DNA of 64,000 nt from an uncultured Duncaniella sp. (GTDB taxonomy: Bacteria > Bacteroidota > Bacteroidia > Bacteroidales > Muribaculaceae), in the NCBI GenBank assembly GCA_910584825.1, contig CAJUCI010000006.1, positions 44,086 to 108,085 of the forward strand, given 5' to 3'. Made by a program: the position numbers and the translations under genes. Below the pieces are notes generated by a model. It made no database searches. It saw only the letters and a program-made list of their open reading frames with translations, and was not told the DNA's origin. Shown in pieces: positions 36,246 to 44,924 of the stretch. How positions within the stretch are numbered: position 1 is the first letter of the stretch; the number at the start of each line of letters is the position of its first letter.

Positions 36246-37355
36246 ATGTTTTCAGAAGAATTAGAGAAATACGACTGGGACAAAACCACTGAGTTCATCG
36301 CATCGCGCACCGAGGCCGATGTGCGTGCGGCCCTGCGTAAGGAACATCTTACTGTCGAGGATTTCATGGCTCTAATCTCGCCGGCCGCCGAGCCGTTTCT
36401 TGAGGAGATGGCTCAGCTGAGCCACCGTTACACCTTGGAACGTTTCGGTAAGACGATATCGATGTACATACCGATGTATGTGTCGAACGCGTGCTCAAAC
36501 TGCTGCGTGTACTGCGGATTCAACCATAACAATCCGCTGACCCGCGTCACCCTTACAATGGACCAGGTGAAGGCCGAGTGCGAGGCGATACGTGAGCTGG
36601 GCCCGTTTGAGAACCTCCTTATCGTCTCGGGCGAGCATCCCAAAATCAACGGAGCCGACTATATAGAAGAGGTGCTGAAGACCGCCCGTCCGTATTTCAA
36701 TAATCTTACCATCGAAGTGGGTCCCATGAGTGCCGAGCAGTATGAGCGGCTCACGCACAGCGGACTCAACGGAGTGGTATGCTTTCAGGAAACATATCAT
36801 AAGGCCAACTATCGCAAGTATCATCCCAAAGGCATGAAGTCGATTTTTGACTGGCGCGTCAACGGTTTTGACCGCATGGGTCAGGCAGGCGTACACAAAA
36901 TCGGCATGGGTGTGCTGATTGGTCTCGAGGACTGGCGCACCGACCTCACGATGCTTGCCCGCCATCTCAGGTATCTGCGTAAGAATTACTGGAAGACGAA
37001 ATACAGCATCAATTTCCCGCGCATGTGTCCGGCTGAGGGCGGCTATCAGCCCAAGGTGGTGATGAGCGACCGCGAGCTTGCTCAGGTGACCTTTGCATTC
37101 CGTATCTTTGACCACGATGTGGACATCTCCTACTCCACACGCGAGAATCCGACTTTCCGAGCCAATATGATGAAACTCGGAGTGACCTCGATGAGTGCGG
37201 GCAGCAAGACCGAACCGGGCGGCTATCGCTCGACGCCTGACGCGCTTGAGCAGTTTGAGGTCTCCGACCCGCGTTCCCCCAAAGCCGTGACCGAGGAAAT
37301 CAGGAAACTCGGATACGAGGCTGTCTGGAAAGACTGGGACAAGATTTTTGACTGA
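36246..37355 (+). CDS. thiH: 2-iminoacetate (dehydroglycine) synthase
   Basis: The 369-residue radical SAM tyrosine lyase has the 4Fe-4S motif CX3CX2C at Cys83, Cys87 and Cys90 in SNACSNCCVYCGFNHNN. The remainder matches ThiH (LLIVSGEHPKI, VCFQETYHKANYRKYHPKG, INFPRMCPAEGG, TSMSAGSKTEPGGY). It splits tyrosine to supply dehydroglycine to ThiG. It is separated from thiC by three envelope genes but lies only 41 bases after the last of them, so it probably depends on read-through from that cassette. Confidence 0.95.
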   Translation: MFSEELEKYDWDKTTEFIASRTEADVRAALRKEHLTVEDFMALISPAAEPFLEEMAQLSHRYTLERFGKTISMYIPMYVSNACSNCCVYCGFNHNNPLTRVTLTMDQVKAECEAIRELGPFENLLIVSGEHPKINGADYIEEVLKTARPYFNNLTIEVGPMSAEQYERLTHSGLNGVVCFQETYHKANYRKYHPKGMKSIFDWRVNGFDRMGQAGVHKIGMGVLIGLEDWRTDLTMLARHLRYLRKNYWKTKYSINFPRMCPAEGGYQPKVVMSDRELAQVTFAFRIFDHDVDISYSTRENPTFRANMMKLGVTSMSAGSKTEPGGYRSTPDALEQFEVSDPRSPKAVTEEIRKLGYEAVWKDWDKIFD

Positions 37356-37365
37356 TTGACCGCAA

Positions 37366-37406
37366 GTTGCATAAGGGTTTCGGAGTAGCCCTTATGCAAC
37401 TATTTT
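37366..37406 (+). terminator. Terminator of the thi/envelope transcript
   Basis: GTTGCATAAGGG (37366-37377) and CCCTTATGCAAC (37389-37400) form a perfect 12-bp stem followed by TATTTT. The trailing T stretch overlaps the -33 element of the lon promoter. Confidence 0.9.
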
Positions 37407-37434
37407 GTAGGGTACACGATTTTTTGTAACTTTG
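37404..37434 (+). promoter_or_regulatory. Promoter of lon
   Basis: TTTG at 37404-37407 and TAACTTTG at 37427-37434 are separated by 19 bases. The lon ATG is 43 bases downstream of the -7 box. Confidence 0.75.
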
Positions 37435-37477
37435 GGGCGATTTTCGCACTTGCGGCGGTTTTTTCAAACGACTGTAA

Positions 37478-39865
37478 ATGAAAGACGATACTAAGATAAT
37501 TTCAATCGGGCAGATTGATATCTCTCCTGAGTCACGTAACAATGCTCCCGCACTTGATGACCTGCCGGTAATCGCGCTGCGTGACATGGTGCTGTTTCCG
37601 CACGTTACGTTCCCCATCATGATGGGGCGCGAACTGACGGTGCGCACCGTCAATGCGGCTGTCGAGAAGGGTATTCCTGTAGGTGTGTTCTGCCAGACTG
37701 ATGCGGCAATCGAGCAGCCCACAGTCAAGGACCTTGACCAATATGGCGTGATAGCCGATGTCGTCAAGGTCATAGAGCTTCCTGACGGGTCGCATACAGC
37801 CATCCTCAATGCCCGCGGGAAGGTGAAAATCACCGGCGAGGGAGCGGGCAATACTATCCCCGGCACACTGTCGGTGACGGTCAAGGAGTGCCGCGAGACA
37901 TCGCCGAGACCTACCGACAAAGAGTTTGCCGTGCTTGTCGAGGATATCCGCTCAACCACTCTGCGCATACTCGGTCAGAACGGAGAAAGCTCCAACGAGC
38001 TTATGGTCAACATCAAAGACCTGAGCGCACCGTTGCTGATGATAAACCTCATAGCCACACACGCGGGCTTTGACCTCGACGAGAAGCGTGCACTATTGCG
38101 CCATTCGCGTCTCAAGGACAGGGCCATGCATCTTATGGCTCTTATAGCCCGTCAGGAACAGTTCTTTGAGATACGTTCCGAGATACGCCGCAAGGCCATG
38201 AAGAATATCGATGAGCAGCAGCGCAATCATTATCTCCAGCACGAGTTTGAGGTGCTGCGTGACCAGCTCTACGGCAACGATGACGACAGCATGCAGTTTG
38301 AGAAGAAGGCCGAAGGGCTTAACATGCCTGAAGCCGTGCGCAACACGTTCAAAAAGGAGCTTGAAAAACTGCGCCGTCTCAATCCTCAGAGTCCTGACTA
38401 TTCAGTGCAGTACAGCTATCTGCAACTGCTCACTGACCTGCCTTGGGGCGTGATGGACACGGTGAATTCAGATTTCGGTGAGGCCGAGCGCACTCTTGAC
38501 CGCGACCATTACGGACTTGAGAAGGTAAAAGAGCGCATACTTGAGCAGCTTGCCGTGATGATGAACACCCCCGAGGGCCGCTCACCTATCATATGCCTTG
38601 TCGGCGCACCCGGTGTCGGAAAGACCTCGCTCGGTCAGTCGATAGCTCGTGCCCTTAACAGGAAATATCAGCGCGTATCGCTCGGCGGTCTGCATGACGA
38701 GGCCGAGATACGCGGACACCGTCGCACATATATCGGCGCGATGCCCGGACGCATAATCGATGCGGTGAAACGTGCCGGAAGCTCTAACCCCGTGCTGCTT
38801 CTCGACGAGATTGACAAGACCGGCAACGACTTCAAGGGCGACCCTTCAGCCGCCCTGCTCGAAGTGCTCGACCCGGAGCAGAACAGCCATTTCCATGACA
38901 ATTACGTCGATGTCGACTATGACCTGTCGCATGTGCTGTTCATCGCCACCGCCAACACCCTCTCGACCATTCCGCAGCCGCTGCTTGACCGCATGGAAAT
39001 TATCGACATCTCAGGCTATCTCATCGAGGAGAAGATTGAGATTGCCCGACGTCATCTTATACCCCGCGTGGCCAAAGAGAACGGTTTTGGTGAGGATGAG
39101 GTGCAGTTCACCCCTGAAGCAATCACCAAAATCGTGGAGAGCTACACGAGCGAAAGCGGAGTGCGTCAGCTCGAGAAGCAGATAGCCAAAGTGGTGCGCA
39201 AGATTGTGCTCCACAAGATGCGCGGCGAGGACTACTCACTTACAGTCGTTCCCGAGAATCTGCGTGAATATCTCGGTGTGGAGCGTTTCACCCCCGAACG
39301 TTATGAGGTCAGCGACATCCCCGGCGTGGCAGTCGGCCTCGCCTGGACTGCCGTCGGTGGCGAAATCCTATTCATCGAATCATCATTCACCGAGGGCAAG
39401 GGGGACAAACTGACACTCACCGGCAACCTCGGCGATGTGATGAAGGAATCTGCCGTCATCGCCTCGCAGATAGTACGCTCACGCTGTGAACGATACGGAG
39501 TGAAGAGCGAATGGTTTGACACTCACGCCCTGCACATTCATGTGCCCGAGGGCGCGATACCCAAGGATGGCCCCTCGGCCGGCATAACACTCAGCACATC
39601 CATTCTCTCGGCTCTGACCGGCCGACCTGTGAAAGACCGCCTCGCAATGACAGGCGAAATCACGCTGCGCGGCAAGGTGCTGCCCGTAGGAGGAATCAAG
39701 GAGAAAATACTTGCCGCCAAGCGGGCCGGCATTACCGACATCGTGCTTTGTGCCGACAACCGCAAGGACATAGAGGACATACGCCCGATATATCTCGAAG
39801 GACTTACTTTCCACTATGTCAAGAATATTGACGAAGTGTTTGACATCGCTATCAAGGAGAAATGA
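37478..39865 (+). CDS. lon: ATP-dependent protease Lon
   Basis: The 795-residue protein has the N-terminal LON substrate domain (LPVIALRDMVLFPHVTFPIMMGRE), an AAA+ module with Walker A GAPGVGKTS near residue 376 and Walker B LLLDEIDK, and the protease domain with Ser700 in PKDGPSAG and Lys743 in the GGIKEK segment. Lon degrades damaged and short-lived regulatory proteins in the cytoplasm. Its stop overlaps the next start (ATGA), placing it first in a lon-PASTA-rluD operon with its own promoter. Confidence 0.97.
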   Translation: MKDDTKIISIGQIDISPESRNNAPALDDLPVIALRDMVLFPHVTFPIMMGRELTVRTVNAAVEKGIPVGVFCQTDAAIEQPTVKDLDQYGVIADVVKVIELPDGSHTAILNARGKVKITGEGAGNTIPGTLSVTVKECRETSPRPTDKEFAVLVEDIRSTTLRILGQNGESSNELMVNIKDLSAPLLMINLIATHAGFDLDEKRALLRHSRLKDRAMHLMALIARQEQFFEIRSEIRRKAMKNIDEQQRNHYLQHEFEVLRDQLYGNDDDSMQFEKKAEGLNMPEAVRNTFKKELEKLRRLNPQSPDYSVQYSYLQLLTDLPWGVMDTVNSDFGEAERTLDRDHYGLEKVKERILEQLAVMMNTPEGRSPIICLVGAPGVGKTSLGQSIARALNRKYQRVSLGGLHDEAEIRGHRRTYIGAMPGRIIDAVKRAGSSNPVLLLDEIDKTGNDFKGDPSAALLEVLDPEQNSHFHDNYVDVDYDLSHVLFIATANTLSTIPQPLLDRMEIIDISGYLIEEKIEIARRHLIPRVAKENGFGEDEVQFTPEAITKIVESYTSESGVRQLEKQIAKVVRKIVLHKMRGEDYSLTVVPENLREYLGVERFTPERYEVSDIPGVAVGLAWTAVGGEILFIESSFTEGKGDKLTLTGNLGDVMKESAVIASQIVRSRCERYGVKSEWFDTHALHIHVPEGAIPKDGPSAGITLSTSILSALTGRPVKDRLAMTGEITLRGKVLPVGGIKEKILAAKRAGITDIVLCADNRKDIEDIRPIYLEGLTFHYVKNIDEVFDIAIKEK

Positions 39866-40449
39866 AAAAGATATTCATCCACATCGGGTTAATGATAGTC
39901 GTAGCCCTGATAATCGGCTGGCTCGCCATGATATGGCTCGGCATATGGACACGCCACGGCCAGACCATTTCAGTCCCTGCCGTCAGGTCGCTGGCCTATG
40001 ACAGGGCCGTGGAGATGCTTGATGCCGAAGGGCTGAAAGGCATAGTGGCCGACTCGGTGTATGACAACCGCACCCAGCCGGGCACAGTCATCGAGCAGAA
40101 CCCCAAGGCTGGAACAATAGTAAAGGAGGGCCGAGAGGTGTTCCTTACCATCAATGCGTTCTCGCCCAAGATGGTGACACTCCCCTCGCTCACCGACATA
40201 TCGCTCCGTCAAGCCCGCTCGATACTCGAGGGACTTGAGATACACAACGTCACCGAGCGCAGAGTGCCGAGCGACTTCAAGGACCTCGTGCTGGCCGTGC
40301 GCTACAAGGGCACACGACTGCTGCCCGGAGCACGTGTGCCGGTCAATGCCACAATCGAGCTTGAGGTGGGCGAAGGCATGCCCGAACTCGTGCCCGACAG
40401 CATCAGTGACTCCATCGAGGAGCAGAGCGAACAACTTGACCTCTTCTGA
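39862..40449 (+). CDS. Membrane-anchored PASTA-domain protein
   Basis: The 195-residue protein has one N-terminal transmembrane helix (residues about 7-30) and then extracytoplasmic PASTA units: ISVPAVRSLAYDRAVEMLDAEGLKG with IEQNPKAGTIVKEGREVFLTIN, then VTLPSLTDISLRQARSILEGLEI. PASTA domains usually bind peptidoglycan fragments or beta-lactams and are attached to kinases or PBPs; here there is no kinase. The C-terminal tail is acidic. It overlaps lon by four bases and is followed by rluD after five. Confidence 0.88.
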   Translation: MKKIFIHIGLMIVVALIIGWLAMIWLGIWTRHGQTISVPAVRSLAYDRAVEMLDAEGLKGIVADSVYDNRTQPGTVIEQNPKAGTIVKEGREVFLTINAFSPKMVTLPSLTDISLRQARSILEGLEIHNVTERRVPSDFKDLVLAVRYKGTRLLPGARVPVNATIELEVGEGMPELVPDSISDSIEEQSEQLDLF

Positions 40450-40454
40450 CAACC

Positions 40455-41531
40455 ATGAGCGATGATATGGTGAATGACGACCTCGAACTGCTCGACGATG
40501 CCGTGGACCCGGCTGAGGGTGACGGCACGACAGGCGAGCTGTACGAGCACTTCCGTTTCGTAGCCGACAAGGGCCAACAACTGCTGAGAGTCGACAAGTT
40601 TCTTACCGCACGACTCGAGCACTCCTCGCGCAACCGCGTGCAGCAGGCCGCTGACGCGGGGTGCATACTCGTGAACGGCAAGGCCGTTAAATCCAACTAT
40701 CGTGTCAAGCCGCTTGACGTGGTGCAGGTGGTCATGGACCGCCCGCGCTATGAATTTGAGATTATAGCCGAGGATATTCCGCTCGACATCGTGTATGAGG
40801 ACGATACGGTGCTCGTGGTCAACAAACCCGCCGGACTGGTGGTGCATCCCGGCCACGGCAACTACTCGGGCACGCTCGTCAACGCCCTCGCATGGCATTT
40901 CCGCGATGTACCCGATTATGATGTGTCTGACCCTCGGCTCGGACTCGTTCATCGCATAGACAAAGACACGAGCGGTCTGTTGGTAGTGGCCAAGACGCCT
41001 GACGCCAAGACACATCTTGGAAAACAGTTTTTCGACAAAACCACCAAACGTGAATACAACGCCCTCGTGTGGGGTGTGCCCTCACCCGCCACAGGCAGAA
41101 TAGAGGGAAATATAGGCCGTAATCCGAAAGACCGCCTGCAGATGGCCGTGCTTCCGCCCGACGACCCTACCGGCAAGCACGCTGTCACACATTACGAAGT
41201 GCTTGAGGATTTCGGTCATGTGGCACTCGTGAAATGCGTGCTGGAGACCGGCCGCACCCATCAGATACGTGTGCACATGACGCACATCGGCCATCCGTTG
41301 TTCAGCGACGCCCGCTATGGCGGAGACAAGATACTTCGCGGCGAACGCACGGGGTCATATCAGAAATTTATCGCCAACTGCTTTGAATTGTGCCCGCGTC
41401 AGGCATTGCATGCCCGCACGCTCGGGTTCGTGCATCCGGCCACGGGCGAGGAGATGTTTTTCACCGCTCCGATACCCGCCGACATGACCGCTCTCATTGA
41501 GAAATGGCGCAACTATGCGGCCTCGCGATGA
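40455..41531 (+). CDS. rluD: Ribosomal large-subunit pseudouridine synthase, RluD family
   Basis: The 358-residue protein has an acidic N-terminal extension of about 35 residues, an S4 RNA-binding domain (LRVDKFLTARLEHSSRNRVQQAADAGCILVNGKAVKSNYRV), and the catalytic domain with the aspartate in LVHRIDKDTSGLLVVAKT and later HQIRVHMTHIGHPLFSDARYGG. The family makes pseudouridines in 23S rRNA (positions 1911/1915/1917 for E. coli RluD). The specific sites here are inferred. It is the last gene of the lon operon. Confidence 0.92.
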   Translation: MSDDMVNDDLELLDDAVDPAEGDGTTGELYEHFRFVADKGQQLLRVDKFLTARLEHSSRNRVQQAADAGCILVNGKAVKSNYRVKPLDVVQVVMDRPRYEFEIIAEDIPLDIVYEDDTVLVVNKPAGLVVHPGHGNYSGTLVNALAWHFRDVPDYDVSDPRLGLVHRIDKDTSGLLVVAKTPDAKTHLGKQFFDKTTKREYNALVWGVPSPATGRIEGNIGRNPKDRLQMAVLPPDDPTGKHAVTHYEVLEDFGHVALVKCVLETGRTHQIRVHMTHIGHPLFSDARYGGDKILRGERTGSYQKFIANCFELCPRQALHARTLGFVHPATGEEMFFTAPIPADMTALIEKWRNYAASR

Positions 41532-41614
41532 AATAGTGTGGCATTTTTCACTTATTGTATCATATAGCTGTAATTTTTGTGCTGTCCGAGCACCGTTATA
41601 AAGGGTATTTTTCG

Positions 41615-41622
41615 TAATTTTG
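41615..41622 (+). promoter_or_regulatory. TAATTTTG -7 box upstream of prs
   Basis: The box lies 60 bases before the chosen prs ATG. No clear -33 TTG is visible. Its position also argues against needing the upstream start at 41647. Confidence 0.5.
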
Positions 41623-41682
41623 CACCCGTAAAGTGCGGGGAGCCGCATGAAGCAAGACAAAAACTCTTCATTATCACATATT

Positions 41683-42627
41683 ATGATTGACAATCTTCCA
41701 CCAATCAAAGTCTTTGCCGGTACTAAGTCGCAGTACATGGCTAAGGAAATTTGTCGTGACCTGGGCGTAGAGCTGGGCAAGATGAACATCCAGTATTTTG
41801 CCGACGGCGAGTTTGAAGTCTCGTTCGAGGAGTCTATCAGAGGGTGCGAGGTCTATCTCGTGCAATCAACTTTCCCCAACTCTGACAACCTTATGGAGCT
41901 GCTGCTGATGATTGATGCCGCCAAGCGTGCATCGGCAGCCTCGATAATCGCCGTGATGCCCTACTTCGGCTGGGCCCGTCAGGACCGCAAGGACAAGCCT
42001 CGCGTGTCCATCGCCGCCAAGCTGGTAGCCGACCTGCTCACCACCGCCGGAGTGGACCGCGTAATCACAATGGACCTCCACGCCGACCAGATTCAGGGCT
42101 TCTTTGATATCCCGGTGGACCACCTGTACGCATCGTCAGTATTCATCCCCTACATACAGTCGCTCAAGCTCGAGAACCTCGTTATCGCATCGCCCGACGT
42201 GGGCGGCGCAAAGCGTGCCAACAGCTACTCCAAGTATCTCAATGTGCCCCTCGTGCTCTGCCACAAGCAGCGCGCCAAGGCAAATGTAGTGGCCGCGATG
42301 ACTGTTATCGGCGACGTGCAGGACAAGGACGTAATCATCGTTGATGACATGGTGGATACCGCCGGCACCATCACCAAGGCTGCCGACCTCATGAAGGCGT
42401 CGGGCGCACGCAGCGTACGCGCACTCTGCTCTCACGCCATAATGAGCGACCCCGCATCGGAGCGCGTGGACAATTCTGCCCTTGTAGAGATGATGTTTAC
42501 CAACTCCATCCCCTTCAACAAGAACTGCAAAAAGGTGACTATCCTCTCGGTGGCACGACTGTTTGCCGACACAATCCGCCGCGTACACACCCACGAGTCA
42601 ATCTCTTCACAATACCTTATCAAATAA
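41683..42627 (+). CDS. prs: Ribose-phosphate pyrophosphokinase
   Basis: The 314-residue enzyme makes PRPP from ribose 5-phosphate and ATP. Visible are KVFAGTKSQYMAKEICRDLGVELGK, the flexible catalytic loop region FGWARQDRKDKPRVSI, TMDLHADQIQGFFDIPVDHLYAS, and the PRPP-binding motif VIIVDDMVDTAGTI. The ATG at 41683 gives the family length; an in-frame ATG at 41647 would add 12 residues. A peptidase gene begins only six bases later. Confidence 0.95.
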   Translation: MIDNLPPIKVFAGTKSQYMAKEICRDLGVELGKMNIQYFADGEFEVSFEESIRGCEVYLVQSTFPNSDNLMELLLMIDAAKRASAASIIAVMPYFGWARQDRKDKPRVSIAAKLVADLLTTAGVDRVITMDLHADQIQGFFDIPVDHLYASSVFIPYIQSLKLENLVIASPDVGGAKRANSYSKYLNVPLVLCHKQRAKANVVAAMTVIGDVQDKDVIIVDDMVDTAGTITKAADLMKASGARSVRALCSHAIMSDPASERVDNSALVEMMFTNSIPFNKNCKKVTILSVARLFADTIRRVHTHESISSQYLIK

Positions 42628-42633
42628 TCAGCC

Positions 42634-44757
42634 ATGACCATCAAAAACATTATGGCCTCGACAGCAGTTGCAACGTTGCTCGCAGGATGTACGGCAGCCG
42701 GGGGCAACGATGAGAAAATCATCGACAAGCCCGAGTTCACATCCGAGACAGGATGCTTTGACATCGACGCTCTTGAGGCACTCGGCTCGGTAGGCGCGCC
42801 CGTAGTGTCGCCCGACGGGTCAAAGGTGCTCTTCGGCATCTCATATGAGAGCCTTGAGGAGAACCGCAGCAACATGGACCTCTACGTCATGAACCCCGAC
42901 GGGTCAGACATCAAGCGTATCACACGCACATCCAATAGCGAAAGCTCATACTGCTGGATTGACGGCGGCAAGAAGATTGCCTTCATCTACGCCCCCGACG
43001 GCGTTGCCCAGGTGTGGGTCATGAATGCCGACGGCTCGGGCCGCAAGCAGGTGACCGACATAGAGAAAGGCGTGGGCGGCTTCCTTCTCTCGCCCGACGA
43101 GAGCAAAATGCTCATAATCGCCAACATTAAGTATGCCCGTGAGGCCAAGGATGTATATCCCGACCTCCCCAAGGCTACCGGCCGTGTGATTGACGACATG
43201 ATGTACAAGCACTGGGACCAGTGGGTGACTGAAATCCCCCACCCCTTCCTGGCCGATTTTGACGGAAGCAAGGCAACCAATGTCATCGACATCATGGCTG
43301 ACGAGCCGAGATACGAGTCACCGATGCTCCCATTCGGCGGCATAGAGTCATTTGCCTGGGCTCCCGACTCGAAGAGCCTCGTCTACACCTCGCGCAAGAA
43401 GGAGGGCAAGGAGTATGCCATATCGACCAACTCTGACCTCTACCTTTATAATATAGCAGACTCAACCACACGCAACCTCACCGAGGGTATGATGGGGTAT
43501 GACACCAACCCGGTGTTCTCGCCCGACGGCTCTACACTCGCATGGCTCTCGATGGAGCATGACGGTTATGAGAGTGACAAGAATAGAATCTTCACTCTTG
43601 ACATGGCTTCGGGCGCAAAGACCGACCTCACCGAGGCGTGGGACTACACTGCAAACGAAATCGCATGGGCACCCGACGGAAAATCGATTTTCTTCACCGC
43701 GCCCAAGGATGGCGTTACCCCCGTGTTCACTATAGACGTAGCCTCGCATGAGGTAAAGGAGATAGCCAACGGTGTATGCGACTACGCAGGTCTGAACGTA
43801 GCACAGGACGGCACAGTGTTCACTCGCCGTCACTCGATGGTATATCCCAACGAGATTTTCAGCGTCAACAACGGCGGCGAGGTCAAGCAGCTGACCAATG
43901 TCAACACCGAGCTTCTCGCATCACTCAAGATGCCGACCGTCGAGAAGAAGATGGTGCCTACCACCGACGGCAAGGAGATGCTCGTTTGGGTAGTCTATCC
44001 CGCCGAGTTTGACTCGACCAAGACATATCCCGCATTGCTCTACTGCCAGGGCGGTCCCCAGCAGTCTGTGAGCCAGTTCTGGAGCACCCGTTGGAACCTC
44101 GCGCTCATGGCATCGAACGGCTACATCGTCATCGCCCCCAACCGCCGCGGCCTCCCCGGCTTCGGCACTGAGTGGAACGCTCAGATATCAGGCGATTACG
44201 GCGGTCAGAACATGCGCGATTATCTCGCGGCAGTCGACTACATGAAGCAGTATCCCTACGTTGACAGCAAGCACATCGGTGCTACAGGCGCAAGCTATGG
44301 AGGATTCTCGGTTTACTGGCTCGCCGGTAACCACAATCACCGCTTTGCCGCGCTTCTCGCTCACGCAGGTATCTTCAACATGGAGGCGCAGTATCTCGAG
44401 ACCGAGGAAATGTGGTTTGCCAACTGGGATATGGGCGGCGCATTCTGGGATAAGGACAACGCCGTGGCACAGCGCACTTTCGCCACTTCGCCCCACAAGT
44501 ATGTCGACAACTGGGATACCCCCATCATGATATCTCATGGCGAATATGACTATCGCATCCTGTCGTCGCAGGGCGAGATGGCATTCAATGCCGCCAAACT
44601 CCGCGGCATTCCCGCCGAGATGGTAATCTTCCCTGACGAGAACCACTGGATACTCAAGCCGCAGAACGCCGTGATGTGGCAGCGACTCTTCTTCCGCTGG
44701 TTTGACCGCTGGCTCAAGCCTCAGGCCGAGGCCACCGAAGCAGAGAAGGCCGAGTAA
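42634..44757 (+). CDS. S9-family dipeptidyl peptidase (DPP5-like), lipoprotein
   Basis: The 707-residue protein has a lipobox signal (MTIKNIMASTAVATLLAGC, Cys19). An N-terminal seven-bladed beta-propeller with WD40-like/TolB-like repeats (VVSPDGSKVLFG, VMNPDGSDIKRIT, VFSPDGSTLAWLS) is followed by an alpha/beta hydrolase domain with the triad Ser554 in GASYGGFS, Asp639 in GEYDYR and His671 in ENHW. This is the S9C layout of secreted dipeptidyl peptidases that release dipeptides from oligopeptides. It lies six bases after prs, which may mean shared transcription without shared function. Confidence 0.92.
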   Translation: MTIKNIMASTAVATLLAGCTAAGGNDEKIIDKPEFTSETGCFDIDALEALGSVGAPVVSPDGSKVLFGISYESLEENRSNMDLYVMNPDGSDIKRITRTSNSESSYCWIDGGKKIAFIYAPDGVAQVWVMNADGSGRKQVTDIEKGVGGFLLSPDESKMLIIANIKYAREAKDVYPDLPKATGRVIDDMMYKHWDQWVTEIPHPFLADFDGSKATNVIDIMADEPRYESPMLPFGGIESFAWAPDSKSLVYTSRKKEGKEYAISTNSDLYLYNIADSTTRNLTEGMMGYDTNPVFSPDGSTLAWLSMEHDGYESDKNRIFTLDMASGAKTDLTEAWDYTANEIAWAPDGKSIFFTAPKDGVTPVFTIDVASHEVKEIANGVCDYAGLNVAQDGTVFTRRHSMVYPNEIFSVNNGGEVKQLTNVNTELLASLKMPTVEKKMVPTTDGKEMLVWVVYPAEFDSTKTYPALLYCQGGPQQSVSQFWSTRWNLALMASNGYIVIAPNRRGLPGFGTEWNAQISGDYGGQNMRDYLAAVDYMKQYPYVDSKHIGATGASYGGFSVYWLAGNHNHRFAALLAHAGIFNMEAQYLETEEMWFANWDMGGAFWDKDNAVAQRTFATSPHKYVDNWDTPIMISHGEYDYRILSSQGEMAFNAAKLRGIPAEMVIFPDENHWILKPQNAVMWQRLFFRWFDRWLKPQAEATEAEKAE

Positions 44758-44782
44758 CGCTACTGAAACATAAGAGATAAGC

Positions 44783-44824
44783 GAGTCGGGCTGTGATATT
44801 AATATCACAGCCCGACTCTTATTG
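44783..44824 (+). terminator. Terminator formed by a 36-base perfect palindrome
   Basis: GAGTCGGGCTGTGATATT (44783-44800) is followed directly by its exact reverse complement (44801-44818) and then TTATTGT. It closes the prs-peptidase transcript. Confidence 0.88.
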
Positions 44825-44864
44825 TACTATCTTGCCATTATATTGCATTTTAGCCGATATTCAC

Positions 44865-44894
44865 TTGCATATCAAAACATAATGAGTATATTTG
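44865..44894 (+). promoter_or_regulatory. Promoter of the GH36 gene
   Basis: TTG at 44865-44867 and TATATTTG at 44887-44894 are 19 bases apart. The GH36 ATG is 30 bases downstream. Confidence 0.75.
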
Positions 44895-44924
44895 TAGCTA
44901 CAATAATCACTTACCTAAAAATTC

